A stretch of DNA of 64,000 nucleotides from JBLWXV01 sp048267245 (GCA_048267245.1 JBLWXV010000002.1:372001-436000); one strand, 5' to 3'; positions 17,507 through 26,199 are shown, counted from the stretch's first letter. The notes: generated by a model not told the origin, from the letters alone. Translations and numbers: made by a program.

Positions 17507-17904
17507 GGCAAACCTCGAGTATGATTTTGTTAATATTTAGACTATTAATCCAAGATGGGTGCCACCTTTTCGGGGTGGGGGTTACGTCGAAAGCACTGTT
17601 TTTATTAAAGAGGGTGGAAAAAAGTTGAGCAGATTTTTACTAAGTGACCAAATATTAGACAGTCTTAAAAATTTTACCTGACACCCTTGAATGGCTTTAG
17701 AATTGCTCTTTGTGAGTTACAAAAATTTAACTCAGCCTCTTCAATGAGAAATGTTTACGAAAGTTAAAGCTAATTTTGAGAAAAATTAGGCCTTTTTAAC
17801 CAAAGACAACCGTGACACAGTCTTGTTTTGGTTAATGATTGTTGGTATTTTTATTTAAGGATACTTAAACAGGAATTCGCACCTAAAACTGCGAGGAGAA
17901 ATTT
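17507..17904. other. 398-base divergent intergenic region
   Basis: No reading frame, RNA gene or inverted repeat stands out. It is AT-rich and must hold the promoters of both divergent genes. Confidence 0.6.
17823..17851 (+). promoter_or_regulatory. Candidate sigma-70-type promoter of the Lys-rich HTH gene
   Basis: TTGTTT (17823-17828) and TATTTT (17846-17851) are separated by 17 bases, which would give a leader of about 45 bases before the ATG at 17905. The match to consensus is partial, so this is a weak call by eye. Confidence 0.35.
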
Positions 17905-18306
17905 ATGTTAACGCTTAAAGAATTGGACTCAGTGATTGAGCTTTCAAAGAAGTCCATCTCAGATTTTTCACTCTCTCTTGGAAGAAGTGAAAAATTTATT
18001 TATGTGATTCTCAATCAATATCGTGGACGTCCGGTCATTGGACAAAGAGTTTCGGCCCTTATTTACTCTAAATATCCGGCCATCGTTAAAAAGGTTATTG
18101 GGGATGAGCGCTCAAAGGTGCTTCAGCCAATTGCTAAGGAAGTTAAGAAGAAGAAGGAGTCGAGTGCTGGGCGCAAGCCAGGACAGAAGACAACCTACGC
18201 CGCTAAGGTCACTGCCCTTAAAGCCGAGCTCAAGAAAGGTCGTCCAGATCTTCTTAAAAAGCTCTCTGCTGAAGATCTGAAGTTTATTGCTTCGATTAAA
18301 GTTTAA
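17905..18306 (+). CDS. Small HTH protein with Lys-rich tail
   Basis: A 133-residue basic protein. The N-terminal 40 residues (MLTLKELDSVIELSKKSISD, then FSLSLGRSEKFIYVILNQY) resemble a lambda-repressor-like helix-turn-helix. The rest is strongly basic, with KEVKKKKE and AGRKPGQKT, resembling the tails of histone-like or nucleoid-associated proteins. GAGGAG gives a good ribosome site. I cannot name a family. It lies alone between a promoter region and a bidirectional terminator, and could be a nucleoid-binding regulator; that is an inference from composition. Confidence 0.65.
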   Translation: MLTLKELDSVIELSKKSISDFSLSLGRSEKFIYVILNQYRGRPVIGQRVSALIYSKYPAIVKKVIGDERSKVLQPIAKEVKKKKESSAGRKPGQKTTYAAKVTALKAELKKGRPDLLKKLSAEDLKFIASIKV

Positions 18307-18326
18307 ATTAAGCTCACCATACAAAT

Positions 18327-18357
18327 AAAAAAGGCCACTCAGAGAGTGGCCTTTTTT
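18327..18357. terminator. Bidirectional terminator between convergent genes
   Basis: AAAAAAGGCCACTC (18327-18340) pairs with GAGTGGCCTTTTTT (18344-18357) around an AGA loop. The T6 on one strand and A6 on the other let it serve the HTH gene on the plus strand and the small secreted protein gene on the minus strand. Confidence 0.85.
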
Positions 18358-18375
18358 AATGGTTTGAAAACCAGA

Positions 18376-18666
18376 TTACATATTTTGAATTTGTTTTGTA
18401 ATTGAATTCATTTTCTTTTGCAGGGCCTTCATGAGTTCAACCTCTTGTTGCATACGAATTTGCTCCATCTTCTTTCTCATCATAAGTTCGTTCTGCTTTT
18501 CTAAGCGTTCACGATACTTTCTCATCTGATCAGCAGCACTTGGAGCTTGTGAGCTGTAGTTGCCAGAGATATCGATTGGTTGAGTCTCAAAATCAAAAGA
18601 GTCCTGAGCGCGAGCGCCAACTGAAATAAGCATAACCATAGCAATGAGTGTGAGAAGAGTTTTCAC
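18376..18666 (-). CDS. Small secreted coiled-coil protein
   Basis: A 96-residue protein. The signal peptide MKTLLTLIAMVMLISVGARA is followed by a short polar region and then a long Met/Gln/Glu/Lys helix from about residue 45 to the end, with heptad-like hydrophobics. It should form a coiled coil in the periplasm, like small periplasmic chaperone-type proteins, but no family match is claimed. The ATG is preceded by AAGGAAG. It ends at the bidirectional terminator. Confidence 0.65.
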   Translation of the reverse strand: MKTLLTLIAMVMLISVGARAQDSFDFETQPIDISGNYSSQAPSAADQMRKYRERLEKQNELMMRKKMEQIRMQQEVELMKALQKKMNSITKQIQNM

Positions 18667-18755
18667 GTTAAAACTTCCTTTTTAAGGCAATATTCGAATG
18701 TTGTCCTCTATATACGAAGGCGTGAAAGGGTATGACTAGGGGGGCTGTAAAAAGG

Positions 18756-18779
18756 AAAGGGGTCCTTTCGGACCCCTTT
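18756..18779 (-). terminator. Rho-independent terminator of icd
   Basis: A 10-bp stem (AAAGGGGTCC / GGACCCCTTT) with a TTTC loop lies just after the icd stop; on the minus strand it continues into CCTTTTTAC. Confidence 0.8.
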
Positions 18780-18784
18780 AAAGA

Positions 18785-20011
18785 TTATCTAGAGAGTTTG
18801 TTTTTAAGACCTTCGTCGAGAGCGGCGAGGAAGTCTTCAGTGTTGAGGTAGTGCTCAGGCTTAAGGTCTCTGCCGTGGATACAAAGGGCGAGATCCTTAG
18901 TCATTTTGCCAGACTCAACTGTTTCAACACACACGCTTTCAAGCGCGTTGGTGAAAGCGAGTAGCTCATCATTGCCATCGAGGCGAGCGCGGTGAGCGAG
19001 ACCTCTTGTCCAGGCAAAGATAGAAGCGATTGGGTTAGTTGAAGTTTTCTTGCCAGCTTGGTGGTCGCGGTAGTGACGAGTCACAGTTCCGTGAGCGGCT
19101 TCAGCTTCCATAGTTTTGCCATCTGGAGTGACGAGAACTGAAGTCATAAGACCGAGTGAACCAAAACCTTGGGCAACAGTATCAGACTGCACGTCACCGT
19201 CATAGTTCTTACAGGCCCATACGAAGTTACCGTTCCACTTAAGGGCGGCAGCTACCATGTCGTCAATGAGTCTGTGCTCATAAACGATGCCAAGAGATTC
19301 AAACTTCTTCTTATAATCGTTGTCGTAGATTTCTTGGAAGATATCTTTGAAGCGACCATCGTACTTTTTAAGAATTGTGTTCTTAGTAGAGAGGTAGAGT
19401 GGCCATTTCTTTTGCAGGGCCATGTTAAAACACGAGTGAGCAAATCCGCGGATTGACTCGTCAGTGTTGTACATACCCATGGCAACGCCGTCGCCTTTGA
19501 AATCATAGATTTCGTGAGTCTGAGCTTCACCACCTTCTGGTTGGTAAGTGATAGTGAGCTTGCCTTTTCCTTTAGTGACAAAGTCTACGGCCTTATACTG
19601 ATCACCGTGAGCGTGACGGCCGATACAGATTGGCTTAGTCCAGTTTGGAACAAGACGTGGAACGTTCTTACAAAGAATTGGCTCGCGAAAAACCGTACCA
19701 TCGAGAATATTTCTGATTGTGCCGTTTGGTGAGCGCCACATTTTCTTGAGTTTAAATTCTTCAACGCGAGCTTCGTCTGGAGTGATGGTCGCACACTTGA
19801 TACCTACGTTGTACTTCGCAATAGCGTTAGCAGCGTCGATAGTGATTTGGTCATCAGTCTTATCTCTACTTTCCATTCCAAGGTCATAGTACTTGATATC
19901 AAGGTCAAGGTAGGGAAGGATGAGTTTTTCTTTAATGAAGCTCCAAATAATGCGTGTCATTTCATCGCCGTCGAGCTCCACGACGGGGTTGGCAACTTTG
20001 ATCTTCTTCAT
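18785..20011 (-). CDS. icd: NADP-dependent isocitrate dehydrogenase, homodimeric eukaryotic-type
   Basis: A 408-residue enzyme that converts isocitrate to 2-oxoglutarate and CO2 with NADP+ in the TCA cycle. The start VANPVVELDGDEMTRIIW, and further in CATITPDEARVEEF and WRSPNGTIRNIL-GTVFREPI, are the characteristic substrate-binding stretches of the type shared with mitochondrial/cytosolic NADP-IDH (subfamily II), not the E. coli type. The DDMVAAALKWNGNFVWACKNYDGDVQSD segment holds the metal-binding aspartates. The length is normal. It is followed by a terminator and preceded by a receiver-like gene on the same strand after about 78 bases. Confidence 0.95.
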   Translation of the reverse strand: MKKIKVANPVVELDGDEMTRIIWSFIKEKLILPYLDLDIKYYDLGMESRDKTDDQITIDAANAIAKYNVGIKCATITPDEARVEEFKLKKMWRSPNGTIRNILDGTVFREPILCKNVPRLVPNWTKPICIGRHAHGDQYKAVDFVTKGKGKLTITYQPEGGEAQTHEIYDFKGDGVAMGMYNTDESIRGFAHSCFNMALQKKWPLYLSTKNTILKKYDGRFKDIFQEIYDNDYKKKFESLGIVYEHRLIDDMVAAALKWNGNFVWACKNYDGDVQSDTVAQGFGSLGLMTSVLVTPDGKTMEAEAAHGTVTRHYRDHQAGKKTSTNPIASIFAWTRGLAHRARLDGNDELLAFTNALESVCVETVESGKMTKDLALCIHGRDLKPEHYLNTEDFLAALDEGLKNKLSR

Positions 20012-20089
20012 GGGAGATCCTTTGAAAAGGGTGAACAGATATTGGGCGTAAGTGTATGCGTAGAGGGCTTATAAGTCGATATGCTGCGC

Positions 20090-20464
20090 TTAACGCTTAA
20101 TAAATCGCTTGAGTTTTTTTATCTTCTCTAGCAGCAAATTAAATTGATCGGACTTAGCGAGGTAGTCATTGGCGCCAAATTCGAAAGCTTCAATAATATC
20201 TTTTTGTGGCACACCTGGCACACTGTAGAGAATGGGAAGCTCTTCGCGTGGCTTAGCGTTGCGCGAGAGACTAATGACCTCAATGGCCGGCATATCATCC
20301 ATATCGCCCATGATTACCATTGCGTCGTAGGAGTTGCCCTCGATGAGTGAGATGGCGTGAAAACCGCCAATAGCGCACTCTACCTCGAAGTTATTACTTC
20401 TAAGTCGCGATGCGATATCGTTGCGTTCGTTGGCCAGCGGATGGACGAGTAGAATTGAGTTCAT
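20090..20464 (-). CDS. Degenerate response-regulator receiver protein
   Basis: A 124-residue single-domain protein with the CheY-like layout: ILLVHPLANERNDIASRL at the N-terminus, AMVIMGDMDDMPAIEVI in the middle, FEFGANDYLAKS near the C-terminus with the conserved Lys. The acidic pair that coordinates Mg2+ is replaced by His-Pro, and the phospho-acceptor position is shifted or lost (a Gly or Asp in MGDMDD). It is therefore likely a pseudo-receiver that works by protein binding, not phosphorylation. It lies upstream of icd with a gap, and no kinase or output gene is nearby. Confidence 0.7.
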   Translation of the reverse strand: MNSILLVHPLANERNDIASRLRSNNFEVECAIGGFHAISLIEGNSYDAMVIMGDMDDMPAIEVISLSRNAKPREELPILYSVPGVPQKDIIEAFEFGANDYLAKSDQFNLLLEKIKKLKRFIKR

Positions 20465-20484
20465 GAAAGGATTCTAATGGGAGG

Positions 20485-20520
20485 TTAAAGAGGGGGCAAG
20501 ACAGAATTCCTGCCCCCTTT
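20485..20520 (-). terminator. Terminator of the RND efflux operon
   Basis: AGGGGGCA (20491-20498) pairs with TGCCCCCT (20511-20518), with A/T-rich flanks continuing as TCTTTAACC on the minus strand. It lies 8 bases after the RND pump stop codon. Confidence 0.7.
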
Positions 20521-20527
20521 ACAAAGC

Positions 20528-23500
20528 CTAGTAGGGACTTTGAATTTTCTTTTCTGATCCAAGCAGACGGGAGAAGAAGCTTTTGATGCGATAGATTACC
20601 AAGTGTACCGCTGGAACCATGATATAGGTGAAGAGGATGGAGCCCATCATCCCACCGATTACCACCGCTCCCATAGACGCTTTAATCTGATCGGCATCAT
20701 AGGCTTGAGGAAGAGTACCGGCCATAATTGCAATAGATGTCATGAGAATTGGTTTGAGCTTACTCGAAGCCGCTTCCCACAGCGCTGTCTCCATTGCTAG
20801 ACCCTCTTCAAGTTTTTGCTGAGCATATTCAATCATGAGAATCGCGTTGTTCACCGCTAGACCCACCACCATTACGATTGCCATCATCGAGCCGATATTC
20901 ATTGAGCGCTCGAGAAAGAACATCATGGCAAAGACCCCAAGAAAGGAAGTGAGAATCGATGAGCCAATGGAAATTGGGTAGAGAAACGAGTTGAGAATTG
21001 CCACTAGAAGCATATAGGTGAGGATCACCGCAAGGATGAAGGCCTTTCCAAGCTCCTGGTTAGATTCGTTCATATTCTCAGCGTTTCCTGTATAGGCGTA
21101 GTGAACGCTGGCCGGAAGCTTAGCCTCGGTAAATCTCTTAGAGAGGTCGGCCGCGACCACGCCGAAGGTTGACTTCACTAGGTAGCCGTTGAGCTGAATG
21201 ATGCGGTTCTTATCCCTTCTTTTAAGTGGTGAGGTCGCTAGTGTATTTTCAACTTTACCTACACTTGAAATGGGAATGAGACCGTCTTTGCCAATGATGA
21301 GGAAATTGTCGAAGTCTTCAATTGACTGCTTAAACTCTTTTGCCAGTGTGACGTTGATGTCGTATTCCTCACCGCCCTCTTTATAAACGGCTTCGTCGTT
21401 ACCGTTGACTAGGGCGCGGATCACCGAGCCTACTTGAGAGTTATTGAGGTTTTGTCTGATCATTGACTTAGGGTCGGGAGTAAAGCGAATTTCCATTTTT
21501 GGGCGACGAAATGAAGTTTTAACGGAGCTAAAATAGCCACTCTCTTCCATAATTCGTCTCATCTTCTCGGAAGCTTCAGACATGTCACTAAAGTCGCTAC
21601 CGCGAATATCGATGGTTACGTCGCCGACGTTACTGCTATTTCGCTCCCCACCAGAGAGGGTAATCTCTGCTTCAGGAACCATAGAGAGCTTGGGAAGAAT
21701 GTCAGACATAATATCTTTATATGAGCGATCGCGAGTTTCCTTGTCGATGAGGTTAATACTCACGCGCGCAGACTCTTCACCGTCGTAACCCACATCTGAG
21801 AGTGTTGACTTAACTTCTGGGTAATCGCGACTAACTAGCTCAACATAACTTGCAACTTCGGCCGTTTTCTCAATTGGAGTTCCGTCTGGCATGAGAATTT
21901 CTACCGTAAAGATATCGCGGTCAGATTTAGGAACAAACTCAGAGCCTAACCTCTTGGCAGGGTAGACGATGGTGAGAAAGAGTGCCGTCGTGAGAATGAT
22001 CGTGATGATCGGATGTTTCATCGTGAAGTCAAAAAAGCCTTTGTAGAATTGATTCACTTTATCGATGATTTTATCGCTAAATTTTGCGAGTTTTGGAAAA
22101 GGTCCCTTGAGTTTTGCTGGGTCTTTAAGCAAAAGCGCACACAGGGTTGGTGTGAGAGTCACAGACGCTAAAATTGAAAAGAGGGTCGCATAAACGACTG
22201 TCATCCCAAATTGAAGCATGAACTTACCAACAATACCCCCCATGAAGGCAAGGGGAGTAAACACAACCAGGTTAGTACCAGAGGAAGCAAAGACGGCAAG
22301 CAGTACTTCTTTGGTTCCATCCACTGCGGCCCTTACTGAATCCTTTCCCATGGCCAAGTGCTTGTACACGTTCTCAATAATAATGAGGGCATTTGCAATC
22401 AGCGTCCCAAGACAGGTACCAAAGGCCAGAAGAGTCATCATGTTAATTGAGTACTCTGAGAGATCCATGAGAAAGAAGGTAGAGATAATCGAAGTCGGAA
22501 TAACGACTGCAGCGATGATAGCCCCTCTCCAATCCCCTAGGAAGGTAAGAAGGATGACAATGGTGAGTATCACACCAAGAAGAATACTCTGTACGGTACC
22601 AATCGTATCTTTGAGGGTCACTTCAGTCGTGTCTACGGCTACTTCAAGATGCATACCCTCTGGTAGCTCGGCCTTTACATCATCAAGAGACTTGTAGAGA
22701 GTTTGAACGATTTTTACAGCATCCCCGTCAGAGAGCTTTTTAACCGCCAAGCCAACAACTTCCTCACCGTTGAAAGTCGCAATCTTCTCAACATCAAGAA
22801 AGCTATCTTCTACACTTCCTAGGTCTTTGAGCTTGAAAACTTTACCTTCGCGCGAGAGAACTTCAAGATTGGCAATTTCATCAACACTTTCAAATTCACC
22901 CACAAAACGCACGTTGATTTTTGAGTCTTTGCGGTCAATTGAACCACCAGGAACGTTAATGTTCTTAGTGCTGATGGAGTTAATGACGTCTTGAATTGAG
23001 AGATAGTTCTGGATGAGTAGGTTGTTATCTAGGTAGACGTTAATTTGGCGCTCGCGACCACCAAAAACATCAACCGAGGCCACGCCGTTAATAGAGCTCA
23101 GTCTATTTTTAAGTTTTTTATCGGCGTACTCGTAGAGGTCAGTGAGACTGTGCTTGTCGCTTTTTAGGACAAGAGTTGCAATCGGCTGCACCAACGGGTC
23201 AAACTTAGCGATAATGGGTCTATCGGCTCCTGCGGGAAAGTCATTGAGAATCGCTTCAACTTTATCCTTAACCTCGATGGATTTGATATTCACATCAGCT
23301 TCAATTAAGAACTCGATCACAACGACGCCATAACTTTCGCGAGCGTCAGATTTCATACTCTTAATTTGTGAGATTTCCGCTACCGCATCTTCAACTTTTT
23401 TGAGAATTTGAGTTTCAATCTCATTTGGAGAAGCACCGGGATATGTCGTTTGAACCGTCACAATTGGAAAATCGATTTTTGGTGTTGGCTCGATAATCAG

Positions 23501-23587
23501 GTTTCCAATAGAAACCAATCCCATCACCATAAAGATAGCAATTAAGATAAATGTCGTAGCAGGTCTTTTTACAAATAATTCAATCAT
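20528..23587 (-). CDS. RND-family efflux pump permease
   Basis: A 1019-residue inner-membrane pump of the AcrB/HAE-1 type, which uses the proton gradient to expel drugs or other compounds through a periplasmic adaptor and an outer-membrane channel. The N-terminus FVKRPATTFILIAIFMVMG is the typical first membrane helix. The porter region with YPGASPNEIETQILKKVEDA, the block of membrane helices with ISTFFLMDLSEYSINMMTLL (proton-relay Asp region) and the second repeat of helices at the C-terminus (VLTSFLGVFAMMFFLERSMN) are all present. The length is normal. It overlaps the adaptor gene by 4 bases. Confidence 0.95.
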   Translation of the reverse strand: MIELFVKRPATTFILIAIFMVMGLVSIGNLIIEPTPKIDFPIVTVQTTYPGASPNEIETQILKKVEDAVAEISQIKSMKSDARESYGVVVIEFLIEADVNIKSIEVKDKVEAILNDFPAGADRPIIAKFDPLVQPIATLVLKSDKHSLTDLYEYADKKLKNRLSSINGVASVDVFGGRERQINVYLDNNLLIQNYLSIQDVINSISTKNINVPGGSIDRKDSKINVRFVGEFESVDEIANLEVLSREGKVFKLKDLGSVEDSFLDVEKIATFNGEEVVGLAVKKLSDGDAVKIVQTLYKSLDDVKAELPEGMHLEVAVDTTEVTLKDTIGTVQSILLGVILTIVILLTFLGDWRGAIIAAVVIPTSIISTFFLMDLSEYSINMMTLLAFGTCLGTLIANALIIIENVYKHLAMGKDSVRAAVDGTKEVLLAVFASSGTNLVVFTPLAFMGGIVGKFMLQFGMTVVYATLFSILASVTLTPTLCALLLKDPAKLKGPFPKLAKFSDKIIDKVNQFYKGFFDFTMKHPIITIILTTALFLTIVYPAKRLGSEFVPKSDRDIFTVEILMPDGTPIEKTAEVASYVELVSRDYPEVKSTLSDVGYDGEESARVSINLIDKETRDRSYKDIMSDILPKLSMVPEAEITLSGGERNSSNVGDVTIDIRGSDFSDMSEASEKMRRIMEESGYFSSVKTSFRRPKMEIRFTPDPKSMIRQNLNNSQVGSVIRALVNGNDEAVYKEGGEEYDINVTLAKEFKQSIEDFDNFLIIGKDGLIPISSVGKVENTLATSPLKRRDKNRIIQLNGYLVKSTFGVVAADLSKRFTEAKLPASVHYAYTGNAENMNESNQELGKAFILAVILTYMLLVAILNSFLYPISIGSSILTSFLGVFAMMFFLERSMNIGSMMAIVMVVGLAVNNAILMIEYAQQKLEEGLAMETALWEAASSKLKPILMTSIAIMAGTLPQAYDADQIKASMGAVVIGGMMGSILFTYIMVPAVHLVIYRIKSFFSRLLGSEKKIQSPY

Positions 23588-24291
23588 TTTACCGCCCCTT
23601 TATTTTCAGCGGTTTCGCCGAGTAGGGTTGAAAGTGGGGGAACCACTTTTACTTTTTGTTTATCTTGAAGATAGCGCTGGTCACTCACGACAACTTCCTC
23701 TCCAGGGGCAATCCCAGAGCGGATGGCCTGATAGAGATTATTCGTCTCAGCAATTTGGACATCTCTCATTTCAATGCGGCCAGAGTTCACGACGTAAACT
23801 TTCGGTTGCCCATCTCTAATAGATACAGCGGCTCTCGGAAGTACTAGATAGCCATCAATTTTAGCGTAGGGGATATAGACAACGTTGAGTTTGTTAATCC
23901 ACTCATTCGGGAAGTGTTTAAAGCTAAAATCAACTTGATAGAGGCCTGTCAGGATATCGGGACGCTGACTGATACTTGTCACCACGCCCTTAATCACTTT
24001 TTCCAAGTTGTGAATCTCTACCTGAACGCCTTCTTTTACGCTAGAGATCAACTCCGGTGAGACCTGTGAGCGAAGAGTTCCATTCTTGGTGAGAAAACCA
24101 GAAACTTGAAATTCTTTGTGAAAGGATCTCTCCTGCGCCTCAACCGTATTGACCGGAACTCCTTGATTTCTTTGAATCTCAGGAGTAGTGGCAATAGGGC
24201 GATTTTTCTTTTCTTCAATAACCCCGTTTTTCCAGAGCAAGGCAGCAGCGTAGATGACTAGCACAACTGCAATTAGCAATATTTTTTTCAT
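23584..24291 (-). CDS. RND adaptor (membrane fusion) protein, very short form
   Basis: A 235-residue periplasmic adaptor with an N-terminal membrane anchor (about residues 4-20). It carries the beta-barrel segment GVQVEIHNLEKVIKGVVTSIS, the segment PNEWINKLNVVYIPYAKIDGYLVLPRAAVSIRDGQPKVYVV that fits the membrane-proximal strands, and the GIAPGEEVVVSDQRYLQDKQKV end typical of HlyD/AcrA proteins. The lipoyl half-motifs and the long alpha-hairpin are not evident; usual adaptors are about 350-400 residues. It overlaps both neighbouring genes (ATGA and TAATG), so it is clearly part of the efflux operon. A variant adaptor or a reduced one is possible. Confidence 0.85.
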   Translation of the reverse strand: MKKILLIAVVLVIYAAALLWKNGVIEEKKNRPIATTPEIQRNQGVPVNTVEAQERSFHKEFQVSGFLTKNGTLRSQVSPELISSVKEGVQVEIHNLEKVIKGVVTSISQRPDILTGLYQVDFSFKHFPNEWINKLNVVYIPYAKIDGYLVLPRAAVSIRDGQPKVYVVNSGRIEMRDVQIAETNNLYQAIRSGIAPGEEVVVSDQRYLQDKQKVKVVPPLSTLLGETAENKGAVK

Positions 24292-25577
24292 TAGAGTGCG
24301 CCTCCATCAATTCCTTTGGTAGAGATTTCATTAATCTCAGCAATCAGAAGTTGAAGTCCAAGCAAGTTTTGGACGTAGTTAATTTTGTTTTGAGTAAGTA
24401 GCAATTCACTGTCGTTAAGTTGCGTTTGAGATACTGTGCCGTTGGCAAATGAACTAAGAGCAACCTGATATGAGTTAAGAGCTAGCTTTGAAGCGTTGGC
24501 GCTTGCTTCAAGCTTTTCTGTAAGATTGTTGTACTGCTGTAAAAGGTCTTGGTAGCGACTGTAGAGATCTCTTTTGGCACTCTTAACATTGAGCTCTGTG
24601 ATCTTAGTTTCAATGCGGCTGATGGCCACATTATTCATTTTCTCCCCACCAAATGGCCAATCAAAGACGAGCTTTAGGCCAAATGAGACATTCTCTTGTC
24701 TCATAATCTCGTCGCTCATAAAGTCTCTATTGATACTAGTGGGAGAATAAGAACCAAAGGCGACGAGGCTTGGATAGTAGTCTGACTCAACTAACTTTTC
24801 ATTGGCCTTACTTGTTTCGATGTTCTGATTTAAACTTTTGATTCGAGCGAGCGTTTCAAAGTCAGATGAATTTTTAAGGCGCGAAAAGGCTTTGCTGTAG
24901 TCAAGTAAATTTCCTTTGAGTTCCAGCTTAACGTCTTCTTCAAGAGCAAGAAAGTTTGATAAGTTAATGAGCGAGCTTTTATAGTTTTTTTCGGCCTCAA
25001 TATAATTTGGCTTTCGACTGGCTATATCTGCTTGCATCTTTAGGTTTTCATTGCGGCTAATACGGCCAAAAGAGACGCGTTTTCTAAGCGCCTTTTCATT
25101 CTTGAGCGCGTTCTCATAAGATTCTTTAGTAATTTTGTGAATGGCCTCGTAGAAAAGAGCATTATAATAGAGGCTTAGTGCTGTTAATTTAACAGATGCC
25201 TCCGTCGCAATTTCATCATTTTTAAGCTTCTCTTCTTGCGAGTTGGCCAACTCAATTGCGGCCGAGAGTCTTCCAAAGGTATAGACAGGTTGACTGAGAC
25301 TGACAGTGCCCCCGGCTGCCCAATTGTCAGAATATGGGGTGAGATTCGGAGTCGCCTTTGATCTCGTCACACCCATTTCCATACTCATGGTGGGAAAGAG
25401 ACCAGACTTTGCTTTTGAAATTTGTTCATTTGCCCGCTCTATATTTGCTTTTGAAATTAATGAGCGTTCATTTCGCTCTAGCGCGAGCCGAATAACATCT
25501 TCTTTTGAGACAGTTAATGTCGACGCCATCACGGGGAGAGCTAAGGCATATAAGCTAAGTATAAAAGTATATTTCAT
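24291..25577 (-). CDS. TolC-family outer-membrane efflux protein
   Basis: A 428-residue exported protein that would form the outer-membrane channel of the pump. It has a signal peptide (1-18, ending VMA), and two halves each made of long helices with the TolC-type pattern, for example LERNERSLISKANIERANEQ near 32-51 and the second-repeat helix NENLKMQADIASRK near 181-194. Strand-like segments TPNLTPYSDNWAAGGTVSL and LKLVFDWPFGGEKMNN mark the barrel parts. It is the first structural gene of the RND operon, following marR by 15 bases and overlapping the adaptor gene. Confidence 0.9.
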   Translation of the reverse strand: MKYTFILSLYALALPVMASTLTVSKEDVIRLALERNERSLISKANIERANEQISKAKSGLFPTMSMEMGVTRSKATPNLTPYSDNWAAGGTVSLSQPVYTFGRLSAAIELANSQEEKLKNDEIATEASVKLTALSLYYNALFYEAIHKITKESYENALKNEKALRKRVSFGRISRNENLKMQADIASRKPNYIEAEKNYKSSLINLSNFLALEEDVKLELKGNLLDYSKAFSRLKNSSDFETLARIKSLNQNIETSKANEKLVESDYYPSLVAFGSYSPTSINRDFMSDEIMRQENVSFGLKLVFDWPFGGEKMNNVAISRIETKITELNVKSAKRDLYSRYQDLLQQYNNLTEKLEASANASKLALNSYQVALSSFANGTVSQTQLNDSELLLTQNKINYVQNLLGLQLLIAEINEISTKGIDGGAL

Positions 25578-25592
25578 ATATTCTTCCCTCTA

Positions 25593-26084
25593 TTATGAAT
25601 TTGAATCGCTTTCGTAGTTTTTGAGGAGCTCATTATGGAGATTTCCAAGAACTCTATGCATAGTGTTCTGATCTTTCTGGCTATAGTCGATAATAAGGTC
25701 GTGAACAACTCGTATGTATTTGGGGATAACCTGCTCGACCATCTTTGTACCTGCCTTAGTGAGGGCGAGTTCTTTTGAGCGGGCATCATGGTTGCTCACC
25801 ACTCTGGTGATGAGGCCACGCTCTTCAAGGCGTGTTGTGACGCCGGTAATATTAGCTTTAGAGACAAAGAGAAGTTTTCCTAAATCAGAGAGTTTGATTG
25901 AGTCAGCTTCTTCGTTAAAGTAGATATTAATCAGGACATCGAATTGAGTTCTCGAGAGATCATATTGGCGCAAGCCTCTGGTGAGAATGGCGTCGAAAAC
26001 TCTAGACGTTTTCATAATGAAGCCAAATATTTGGCACGGCTTTTCTTCCAGCGCCTCTTTCTTCAACATCTTTTCTTTACTCAT
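25593..26084 (-). CDS. MarR-family regulator of the efflux operon
   Basis: A 163-residue winged-helix dimer protein. The core IKLSDLGKLLFVSKANITGVTTRLEERGLI (helices of the DNA-binding domain) followed by DARSKELALTKAG, the wing with the conserved Asp-x-Arg, is diagnostic of MarR proteins. These usually repress an adjacent efflux operon and are released by small aromatic ligands. It is the first gene of the operon with the TolC, adaptor and pump genes, and its ATG (AAAGGT ribosome site) lies 42 bases from the palindrome array it probably binds. The link to the array is inferred from position and symmetry. Confidence 0.9.
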   Translation of the reverse strand: MSKEKMLKKEALEEKPCQIFGFIMKTSRVFDAILTRGLRQYDLSRTQFDVLINIYFNEEADSIKLSDLGKLLFVSKANITGVTTRLEERGLITRVVSNHDARSKELALTKAGTKMVEQVIPKYIRVVHDLIIDYSQKDQNTMHRVLGNLHNELLKNYESDSNS

Positions 26085-26125
26085 AGAATTACCTTTGATT
26101 TATTTTTGGGGATTTCCTAATAATA

Positions 26126-26179
26126 GTTAATGTGTTAATTAGATAGTTAACTTGTTAACGAGTAAGTTAATGTATTAAC
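26126..26179. promoter_or_regulatory. Array of three GTTAA-N4-TTAAC palindromes with 20-bp period
   Basis: Three near-identical 14-bp palindromes start at 26126, 26146 and 26166, exactly 20 bases apart: GTTAATGTGTTAAT, GTTAACTTGTTAAC and GTTAATGTATTAAC. They lie between the divergent marR (ATG 26084) and tetR (ATG 26200) genes. The 20-bp spacing puts all sites on about the same face of the helix, as expected for cooperative binding of a dimeric regulator. Which of the two regulators binds is unknown. The repeats and spacing are seen directly; the operator role is inferred. Confidence 0.85.
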
Positions 26180-26199
26180 CAATTTGAGGCAAGGGGAAA

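Noticed and set aside
22218..22697. A 159-residue frame opposite the RND pump
   Set aside because: It is antisense to a strongly conserved pump gene, with no support of its own.
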